DNA of 64,000 nt, from the NCBI RefSeq assembly GCF_024171955.1, contig NZ_JAMTCS010000010.1:204992-268991 (forward strand), given 5' to 3'. Shown here one piece after another: positions 16,958 through 23,059 of this stretch; position 1 is the stretch's first letter, and each line of letters begins with the position of its first letter. A model generated the notes under the pieces. The model made no database searches. It saw only the letters and a program-made list of their open reading frames with translations, and was not told the DNA's origin. The stretch comes from Promicromonospora thailandica. Lineage in GTDB: Bacteria; Actinomycetota; Actinomycetes; Actinomycetales; Cellulomonadaceae. A program made the position numbers and the translations under genes.

Positions 16958-17986
16958 ATGTCAGACGGTGACGCCGGACCCCGGCACTGGGGCTACCTGT
17001 CCTTCGGCCACCACCAGCCCGTCCAGGGGTCACGGACCCGGACCGCCCGCGAGGCGCTCGTGCAGCACGTCGAGATCGCCGTGGGCGCGGAGGAACTCGG
17101 CCTCGACGGCGCCTGGAGCCGCGTGCACCACTTCCAGGACCAGTTCGCCGGCCCGTGGGCGCTGCTCGGCGCGCTGGCCGCGCGGACCACGCGCCTCGAG
17201 CTCGGCACCGCGGTGATCGACATGCGTTACGAGAACCCGCTCCAGGCGGCGGAGCTCGCCGCCGCGGCCGACCTCATCAGCGGCGGACGGCTCCAGCTCG
17301 GGCTGAGCCGGGGTTCGCAGGAGCCCGCCCTGCGCGGGTACGAGGCGTTCGGCCACCGGCCCGCCGAGGGGCAGTCCGCCGGCGACCTGGCGCGGGAGCA
17401 CACGCGCCTGTTCCGTGCCGCCGTCTCGGGCGAGCCTGTCGCGGTGAGCGACCCGGAGGAGACCGGCGTCCGGGCACCACTCCCCCTCGCACCGCTCTCC
17501 GAGGGTCTGGCGCGGCGCCTGTGGTGGGGGTCGGCCACGCGCGACAGCGCCCGGTGGGCGGGCGAGCAGGGCTACCACCTGCTCAGCAGCACGCTGCTGT
17601 CCGAGGACACGGGCGTGCCGTTCACACAGCTCCAGGCCGAGCAGATCCGGCTGTTCCGCGAGGCCTGGGACCAGGCGGGGCACCCCGGAACCCCACGCGT
17701 CGCCGTCGTCCGCACGGTGCTGCCGATCGTGTCCGACCAGGACGAGGCCCTGTTCGGCCGGTCCCGCCACGGGTCGTTCGAGCAGGTGGGCGTGCTCGGC
17801 GGGGCGGTCTCGCGGTTCGGCAGGAGCTACGTCGGGGAGCCGGACCGGATCGTCGCGGACCTGCGGGCCGACGACGCCGTCCGCGCCGCGGACACCCTGC
17901 TGCTCACGATCCCCAACCTGCTGGGCGTCGACGCCAACCTCCGCCTGCTGGACACGGTCGTGCGGCACGTCGCGCCGGCCGTGTGA
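16958..17986 (+). CDS. LLM class flavin-dependent oxidoreductase
   Basis: A 342-residue bacterial luciferase-like monooxygenase (TIM barrel) that uses reduced flavin. Family features are the N-terminal strand WGYLSFGHH, the VHHFQDQFAGPWALLGALA segment, the RLELGTAVIDMRYENPLQAA stretch and SGGRLQLGLSRGS. Starts at ATG 16958 behind GAGGAGG. It is divergent from the ArsR-flavin reductase operon, giving a complete two-component monooxygenase. The substrate cannot be inferred. Confidence 0.92.
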   Translation: MSDGDAGPRHWGYLSFGHHQPVQGSRTRTAREALVQHVEIAVGAEELGLDGAWSRVHHFQDQFAGPWALLGALAARTTRLELGTAVIDMRYENPLQAAELAAAADLISGGRLQLGLSRGSQEPALRGYEAFGHRPAEGQSAGDLAREHTRLFRAAVSGEPVAVSDPEETGVRAPLPLAPLSEGLARRLWWGSATRDSARWAGEQGYHLLSSTLLSEDTGVPFTQLQAEQIRLFREAWDQAGHPGTPRVAVVRTVLPIVSDQDEALFGRSRHGSFEQVGVLGGAVSRFGRSYVGEPDRIVADLRADDAVRAADTLLLTIPNLLGVDANLRLLDTVVRHVAPAV

Positions 17987-18024
17987 CCGCCGCCTCACGC
18001 GCGGGGGTTGCATCCGCGAACCAG

Positions 18025-18042
18025 TGAGTGTACGTTCACTCA
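18025..18042. promoter_or_regulatory. TetR operator abutting its own start codon
   Basis: TGAGTG-TACGTT-CACTCA, a perfect inverted repeat with a 6-bp centre, ends one base before the ATG of the TetR gene. A near copy lies at 18668, so both the regulator and the following cluster are likely controlled. The position leaves no room for a ribosome site, so the TetR mRNA may be leaderless. Confidence 0.75.
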
Positions 18043-18043
18043 T

Positions 18044-18598
18044 ATGGCACGCAGCACGCTCTCCACCGCGGAGCTCCGCCGGCCCACCGTGGCCGCGGCA
18101 GCCGTCCGGGCCTTCGCCCGCGGCGGCTACCACGGCACGACGATCGCCGACGTGGCCCGGGAGGCCAAGATCTCCCCCGCGTACGTGATCAAGCTCTTCC
18201 CCACCAAGGAGAAGCTGTTCACGGCCGCGCTGGAGGCGTGCTTCGACCAGATCCTCGCCGCCCTCGAGGCGGGCGCCGACACGGCGTCGAGCATCTCTCC
18301 CGACGAGGTGCTCGACGCGATGGCCGACGCCTACGCGGCACTGATCACCGACCGCACGCTGCTGCTGCTGCAGGTGCACGCCCAGTCGGTGGCCGAGATC
18401 CCCGAGATCGGCGCGGCCTTCCGCGCGGGCCTCGAGCGCATCGTCACGTACGCCAAGGATCGATCGCGCGGCACGGACGAGGCGGTGCAGCGATTCATCG
18501 CCTTCGGCCAGCTGTGCCACCTGCTGGTCGCCGCGAACGTGCAGGAGGTGCCCGGGCCCTGGGCCCGGCTCCTCACCGCGGGCATGCGTCACCTGTAG
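18044..18598 (+). CDS. TetR/AcrR family transcriptional regulator
   Basis: A 184-residue TetR regulator. The HTH occupies about residues 8-55 (AFARGGYHGTTIADVAREAK, then ISPAYVIKLFPTKEKLF), and the C-terminal domain is the usual helical ligand pocket. The start is ATG 18044, right behind its palindromic operator. A longer frame from 18008 would run through the operator and is less likely. It is followed by a terminator hairpin and then by the operator-preceded mini-protein/MFS cluster that it probably represses. Confidence 0.92.
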   Translation: MARSTLSTAELRRPTVAAAAVRAFARGGYHGTTIADVAREAKISPAYVIKLFPTKEKLFTAALEACFDQILAALEAGADTASSISPDEVLDAMADAYAALITDRTLLLLQVHAQSVAEIPEIGAAFRAGLERIVTYAKDRSRGTDEAVQRFIAFGQLCHLLVAANVQEVPGPWARLLTAGMRHL

Positions 18599-18605
18599 CC
18601 CGCAC

Positions 18606-18626
18606 GGCCGCCCCACCGGGGCGGCC
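18606..18626. terminator. Terminator hairpin after the TetR gene
   Basis: GGCCGCCCC and GGGGCGGCC form a perfect 9-bp stem with a 3-nt loop, 8 bp after the TetR stop. No T-tract follows, as is common in GC-rich actinobacteria. Confidence 0.65.
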
Positions 18627-18667
18627 CTCGACGGGACCCGATCTTGAGCCCCGTCTGCCATGCAGAG

Positions 18668-18685
18668 TGAGTGACTGTTCACTCC
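18668..18685. promoter_or_regulatory. Second TetR operator, before the mini-protein/MFS cluster
   Basis: TGAGTG-ACTGTT-CACTCC matches the operator at 18025 with the same arm sequence (one mismatch at the end) and the same 6-bp centre. It lies about 19 bp upstream of the first mini-gene start, where it would block the promoter or initiation. Confidence 0.75.
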
Positions 18686-18703
18686 ATACGAGAGGAGAAA
18701 CCC

Positions 18704-18787
18704 GTGAAGAACGACCGCGTCATGCGCTGGACCGCCCTCGTACCCCTCGTGCTCGTCGCCGTGGCGATGTTCACGCAGTGGTCCTGA
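18704..18787 (+). CDS. 27-residue putative membrane mini-protein
   Basis: A short frame from GTG 18704 to TGA 18787 with GAGGAG 6 bp upstream. The product has a basic N-terminus (MKNDRVMRW) and one hydrophobic segment of about 16 residues (TALVPLVLVAVAMF), so it should be a single-pass membrane peptide. It is the first gene behind the second TetR operator. No family is recognised; a role as a small partner of the downstream MFS pump is possible but unproven. Confidence 0.6.
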   Translation: MKNDRVMRWTALVPLVLVAVAMFTQWS

Positions 18788-18796
18788 CCCCTGCTC

Positions 18797-18846
18797 CCCC
18801 GACGACCCCGACGACCCCGACGACCCCGACGACCCCGACGACCCCG
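18797..18846. repeat. 9-bp tandem repeat (CCCCGACGA), 5.5 copies
   Basis: Perfect 9-bp units lie between the two mini-genes and stop directly before the ribosome site of the second. In the frame of the second mini-gene they would encode Pro-Thr-Thr repeats if translation began at GTG 18778 instead of ATG 18859. Prone to slippage. Confidence 0.9.
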
Positions 18847-18858
18847 GAAGGAAACCTC

Positions 18859-18972
18859 ATGAACACGCAGATCCCCGACACCGACCGCTGGACCACCGAG
18901 AAGCGCGTCTGGTGGCTCGTGCTCGGCGCCGTCTCCCTGGCCATCCTCACGATGCTCGGCCTCTGGGACTGA
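18859..18972 (+). CDS. 37-residue putative membrane mini-protein
   Basis: ATG 18859 with GGAAGGA 7 bp upstream, ending at TGA 18972, 2 bp before the MFS start. The product has a polar first half (MNTQIPDTDRWTTEKRVWW) and one hydrophobic helix (LVLGAVSLAILTMLGLW). An alternative upstream start at GTG 18778 would add a Pro-Thr repeat region; I prefer the ATG because of its ribosome site. The tight spacing implies co-translation with the MFS gene. No family recognised. Confidence 0.65.
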   Translation: MNTQIPDTDRWTTEKRVWWLVLGAVSLAILTMLGLWD

Positions 18973-18974
18973 CC

Positions 18975-20228
18975 ATGCCCCCCACCACGGCGCACCTGCG
19001 CGCACCCGGCACGGACGGGCCCGGCCTGCCCGCCCGGGCCGGGGTCCTGGGCGCGGCGAGCCTGACCCTCATGGCCGGCGCCCTCATCGCACCGGCCCTG
19101 CCCGCCATGTCGGCGTCGTTCGGCGCGGACAGCGAGACGACGGTCCGGCTCGCGCTGACCATCACGTCGCTGACCATCGCCGTCGGCGCACCGCTGGCCG
19201 GCCTGGTCGTCGACCGGGCCGGGGCCCGGTCGGTGCTGGTCACCGCGCTGGCGCTGTACGCGGCGTCCGGCACGGCCGGGCTGTACGTCACCGGGCTGCC
19301 GCAGCTCCTGGCCACCCGGGCCGTGCTCGGGCTGGCGGTCGGCGCCGTCACCACCGCGGTGACCGCGCTGCTCACGACCTGGTTCACGGGCGGTCGCCGG
19401 GCGGCATACCTCGGCTACCAGCAGGCGTTCGCGAGCCTCGGCGGCGTCGTCCTGCTACCCCTGGCCGGCATCCTGGCGGGCGCGGGCTGGCGCACACCGT
19501 TCTGGCTCTACGCCGCCGCGGCACCCCTCGCGCTGCTCGTGCTCGGGTTCACCCGGGCCCGCCCGGTCGCGGCCCGGTCCGACGACGACGCCCCCGTCGC
19601 CGCCCCGGCACCGCGCGCGGCCCTGCGGACCGCGGGCGTCTACCTCGTCGCGCTGACCGCCACGACCGTGTTCTACATGGCACCGACCCAGGTGCCGTTC
19701 CTGCTCGACGACTACGCGGCCCCGCCGGCCGTCGTCGGCGTCGCGGTCGCCGCGAGCACCCTGACCGGGCTGCTGGGGGCGCTGGCCTTCCGCCGGGTGC
19801 GGGCGCACGTCCCGTCGAGCCTGCTCACCGCGTCGAGCATCGGCGTGCTGGGCGCGGGCTGGCTGCTCGTCGGCCTGGCCGGGTCGACGGCGGGCGTCAT
19901 CGCCGGGCTGCTGGTCGGCGGCGTCGGCGTGGGCCTCGTCGTCCCCAACCTCAACCTCCGGCTCGGCGAGCTCGCCCGGCCGGACCAGCGGGGCCGCGTG
20001 CTCGCCGGCCTCGTCAGCGCGATCTTCCTGGGGCAGTTCGTCTCCCCTGTCGTCGCAGGCCCGCTCATCGGCGCCGTCGGCATCGCCGGCGCGTTCGTGT
20101 GGGCAGGACTCGGCACCGTCGCGGCAGCCCTCCTGGGCGCCGCCGTCACCCGCCCCCGCCACGCGGCGGGACGCACCGCAGGACCCGTCGGCCACCTGGC
20201 CGGCACCAACGAGAGGACAGCACGATGA
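18975..20228 (+). CDS. MFS transporter (CP family-like)
   Basis: A 417-residue, 12-segment MFS protein. The loop 2-3 motif appears as GLVVDRAGARSVLV and the TM4-5 region as LLTTWFTGGRRAAYLGYQQA. The start is ATG 18975, only 2 bp after the mini-gene stop and without its own ribosome site, so it depends on coupling. It ends overlapping the Dabb gene (ATGA). Under TetR control it is most likely an efflux pump; the substrate is unknown. Confidence 0.88.
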   Translation: MPPTTAHLRAPGTDGPGLPARAGVLGAASLTLMAGALIAPALPAMSASFGADSETTVRLALTITSLTIAVGAPLAGLVVDRAGARSVLVTALALYAASGTAGLYVTGLPQLLATRAVLGLAVGAVTTAVTALLTTWFTGGRRAAYLGYQQAFASLGGVVLLPLAGILAGAGWRTPFWLYAAAAPLALLVLGFTRARPVAARSDDDAPVAAPAPRAALRTAGVYLVALTATTVFYMAPTQVPFLLDDYAAPPAVVGVAVAASTLTGLLGALAFRRVRAHVPSSLLTASSIGVLGAGWLLVGLAGSTAGVIAGLLVGGVGVGLVVPNLNLRLGELARPDQRGRVLAGLVSAIFLGQFVSPVVAGPLIGAVGIAGAFVWAGLGTVAAALLGAAVTRPRHAAGRTAGPVGHLAGTNERTAR

Positions 20229-20641
20229 TCGTCCACGGCAACCGTTTCACCTTCAAGCCCGGCACCACCCCCGAGGCCCTCGACGAGGCGCTGGAGAGCC
20301 TGCGCAACCAGGGCCGCAGCATCCCGTCGGTCCGGTCGTTCGTCGTCGGCCGCGACTTCGGCGGCGAGTACGAGTGGGGCGCCACCTTCGTGATCGACGA
20401 CCTCGACGGCTACTGGGAGTACCTGATCCACCCGTCGCACCGGCACACCGACCGGGTGGGCCTGCCGCTCGTCGACACGTTCGCCTCGTTCGACATCACG
20501 GACGACGACGACCCCGAGATGGAGCAGAAGATCGCCGCCCTGCACCAGCGTCGCTACGACGCCGACGCCGAGCTCACCCAGCTCGTCTCGGACCTCGGTG
20601 AGTACACGGGCAGCGCGGCCCCGGGTCGCCACGGCAAGTAG
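20225..20641 (+). CDS. Dabb (stress-responsive alpha/beta-barrel) domain protein
   Basis: A 138-residue protein whose residues 1-97 match the Dabb ferredoxin-like barrel (HGNRFTFKPGTTPEALDEAL; VGRDFGGEYEWGATFVIDD; HPSHRHTDRVGLPLVDTF). The last 40 residues are a charged helix. Dabb proteins are dimeric and are found in stress responses or as small cyclase-type enzymes. Coupled to the MFS gene by an ATGA overlap, so last gene of the TetR-controlled cluster. Confidence 0.88.
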   Translation: MIVHGNRFTFKPGTTPEALDEALESLRNQGRSIPSVRSFVVGRDFGGEYEWGATFVIDDLDGYWEYLIHPSHRHTDRVGLPLVDTFASFDITDDDDPEMEQKIAALHQRRYDADAELTQLVSDLGEYTGSAAPGRHGK

Positions 20642-20678
20642 GCCGGCCCGCCCCGCCCGTCCCCCACTCACCCCTGTA

Positions 20679-20742
20679 CCTTCGAGACCGAGGTTGCTTC
20701 GCTTTGAGCCCCCTCAAAGCGAAGCAACCTCGGTCTCGAAGG
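20679..20742. terminator. 64-nt perfect palindrome between convergent genes
   Basis: Arms of 30 nt (20679-20708 and 20713-20742) are exact reverse complements around a CCCC loop; each outer end is CCTTCGAGACC / GGTCTCGAAGG. It sits between the Dabb and GNAT stops, where it can end transcription from both sides. The stem is far longer than a normal terminator, so it could also be a repetitive extragenic element. Confidence 0.8.
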
Positions 20743-20767
20743 CGATCTCCGTCAGGTGCCGCGGCGG

Positions 20768-21178
20768 TCAGGCGTCCGGGAGGTGGATCAGGCCCGCCGC
20801 CGTCGGGCGGAAGCCGCAGGCCTCGAGGTAGAACGCCTCCAGGTGCGGCTCGAAGTCGACGAACAGCCACTCACAGCCCGCGGCCCTCGCCCCCTCGACC
20901 GCACGCCGCACGACGGCGGCACCGATGCCCCGGCGCTGGTGGCTCGGGCGCGTCTTGGTGTCGATGAGGAACGCGTGGCCGCCGCCGTCCCAGGCCACGT
21001 TCACGAACCCGACCAGCAGGTCGTCCGCCGCGCGGGCCGTGACCCAGCCCAGCGAGTGCGGCCGCACCCGGTCCCACCAGCCCGGTTCGGGGTTCCCGCC
21101 GTGCGACGCGGTGAGCTCGACGAGCTCCGCGTCGGTCACGGGTCGGCGCCAGGTCAGGGTCACGTCGTCGACAGGCAT
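20768..21178 (-). CDS. GNAT family N-acetyltransferase
   Basis: A 136-residue acetyltransferase of the GNAT fold. The acetyl-CoA-binding motif A is HQRRGIGAAVVRRAV (about 80-94), with the motif B region FYLEACGFRP near the C-terminus. The start is ATG 21178 (MPVDDVTLTWRRPVT). Substrate unknown. It converges on the Dabb gene across the long palindrome. Confidence 0.88.
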   Translation of the reverse strand: MPVDDVTLTWRRPVTDAELVELTASHGGNPEPGWWDRVRPHSLGWVTARAADDLLVGFVNVAWDGGGHAFLIDTKTRPSHQRRGIGAAVVRRAVEGARAAGCEWLFVDFEPHLEAFYLEACGFRPTAAGLIHLPDA

Positions 21179-21229
21179 CGGCCCAGCGTGCCGGGCTCCC
21201 GACGGTAGGACAAGCACCCGGGCCGTCGC

Positions 21230-23059
21230 TCAGGCCAGGACCACCACACCCGGGCCGCGGAGGGTGACCATCGCCCCGGACACCGTCCGGTCCAGGCGGG
21301 CGGGGTCACCGCCCAGGACCACACCCGAGTCCAGGACGACCCGGGATGCCGACGCCGGGACCGGCACCGACACGGTGCCCTCCCCCGGCACCAGCACCAC
21401 GTCGACGCGCCCACCACCGTCCACCGCCCCACCAGCGTCCACGGCCCCGCGCGTCATGACCAGCGCACCGTCCGCGACGCGCACCGTCGTCGCCGTCCGG
21501 TCGCCCGAGGCCACGGCCGCCGAGCTGCGCCGCAGCCCCACCAGCGCCCGATACAGCTCGAGCATGCGCCGGCCGCCCTCGGACTCCACCTCCGACCAGT
21601 CCAGCCGCGACGCCTCGACGGTGGAGGGCGCCTGCGGGTCGGGCACCTCGACGTCCGCCCCGTACAGGTCGGCCCAGCCGTGCCCGCCGAACTCCGCCGC
21701 GCGCCCGCGCGAGACCGCCTGCGCCAGCTCCGGCTCCTCGTGGTCGGAGAAGTACAGGAACGGCGTGGTCGCGCCCCACTCCTCGCCCATGAACAGCATC
21801 GGCGTGCAGGGCCCCAGCAGCACCACGGCGGCGCTCACCGCGAGCGCCCCGGGCGCCAGCACCCGGGAGGGCCGGTCGCCGAGCGCCCGGTTGCCCACCT
21901 GGTCGTGGTTCTGGGAGCAGACGACGAAGCGCCGCCCGTCGGTCTCCGGCGGCACCGGCGCGCCCCAGGGGCGCTCGCGGAAGGTGGACCACCCGCCGTC
22001 GTGCACGAAGACGCCGGTCAGCGCTGTGGCGAGGGTCTCCGGGGCGCCGAAGTCGACGTAGTAGCCCTGGCGCTCGCCGGTGACGAGGGCGTGCAGGGCG
22101 TGGTGCACGTCGTCGGCCCACTGCGCGGTCATGCCGAGACCGGGGCGCCCGTCGACCGACGACGCGGTGGGCGTGACGGTGCGCGGGTCGTTGGCGTCGG
22201 ACTCGGCGACGAGCGACAGCGGCCGGCCGAGCTCGGCGGCCAGGGCGGCGACGGCGTCGGACAGCTCGGCGAGCAGGTGCCGGGGCGAGTCGTCGACGAG
22301 GGCGTGCACGGCGTCGAGGCGCAGCGCGTCGACGTGGAAGTCGCGGAACCAGCGCAGCGCCTTCTCGACGACGAACGCCCGCACCTCGGCCGACCCCTCG
22401 CCGTCGAGGTTCACGGCGGCGCCCCAGGGGGTCTGGTGCCGGTCGGTGAAGTACGGGCCGAACTCGCCCAGGTAGTTGCCGGACGGGCCGAGGTGGTTGT
22501 CGACGACGTCGAGGCAGACGGCGATGCCGTGCGCGTGGGCGGCGTCGACGAAGCGCTGGAGCGCCGCCGGGCCGCCGTACGGGTCGTGCACGGCCCACAG
22601 CGCCACGCCGTCGTACCCCCAGCCGTGCCGCCCGCCGAACGCGGCGAGCGGCATGAGCTCGACCATGTCGACGCCGAGAGCCTGGAGGTGGCCGAGCCGT
22701 CCGACGGCGGCGTCGAGCGTGCCCTCGGGCGTGAAGGTGCCGACGTGCAGCTCGTAGACGACGGCGCCGCGCACGTCGCGCCCGGCCCACGCGCCGTCGG
22801 CCCAGGCATGGGCGAGAACGTCGAACGTGCGCGAGGGGCCGTGCACCCCGGCGGGCTGCCAGGGGCTGCGCGGGTCGGGGCGGGGCGGGCCGCCGTCGAG
22901 CGCGAACGCGTAGTCGGTGCCGGGCGCCACGGAGCCGGCCGAGCGCCACCAGCCGCCGCCATCCGCCACCATGAGCTCCCTGCCGGGTGCAGAAGGCCCC
23001 GGCAGGACGAGGTCGACGCGCGCGGCGCGCGGCGCCCAGACGCGCAGCGGCGCGGTCAC
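21230..23059 (-). CDS. treZ: Malto-oligosyltrehalose trehalohydrolase
   Basis: A 609-residue GH13 enzyme that releases trehalose from maltooligosyl-trehalose. An N-terminal beta-domain (LRVWAPRAARVDLVL) precedes the barrel. Active-site features are LRLDAVHALVDD (nucleophile Asp), SLVAESD (acid Glu) and SQNHDQVGN. The start is GTG 23059, overlapping the treY stop (GTGA); the frame is open far upstream only as antisense-like shadow. Its partner TreY is directly upstream. The treX debranching gene that often completes this operon is not in the window. Confidence 0.95.
   Translation of the reverse strand: MTAPLRVWAPRAARVDLVLPGPSAPGRELMVADGGGWWRSAGSVAPGTDYAFALDGGPPRPDPRSPWQPAGVHGPSRTFDVLAHAWADGAWAGRDVRGAVVYELHVGTFTPEGTLDAAVGRLGHLQALGVDMVELMPLAAFGGRHGWGYDGVALWAVHDPYGGPAALQRFVDAAHAHGIAVCLDVVDNHLGPSGNYLGEFGPYFTDRHQTPWGAAVNLDGEGSAEVRAFVVEKALRWFRDFHVDALRLDAVHALVDDSPRHLLAELSDAVAALAAELGRPLSLVAESDANDPRTVTPTASSVDGRPGLGMTAQWADDVHHALHALVTGERQGYYVDFGAPETLATALTGVFVHDGGWSTFRERPWGAPVPPETDGRRFVVCSQNHDQVGNRALGDRPSRVLAPGALAVSAAVVLLGPCTPMLFMGEEWGATTPFLYFSDHEEPELAQAVSRGRAAEFGGHGWADLYGADVEVPDPQAPSTVEASRLDWSEVESEGGRRMLELYRALVGLRRSSAAVASGDRTATTVRVADGALVMTRGAVDAGGAVDGGGRVDVVLVPGEGTVSVPVPASASRVVLDSGVVLGGDPARLDRTVSGAMVTLRGPGVVVLA

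Noticed and set aside
18797..18846. CRISPR-like array
   Set aside because: It is a simple 9-bp tandem repeat without spacers; no cas genes are present anywhere in the window.
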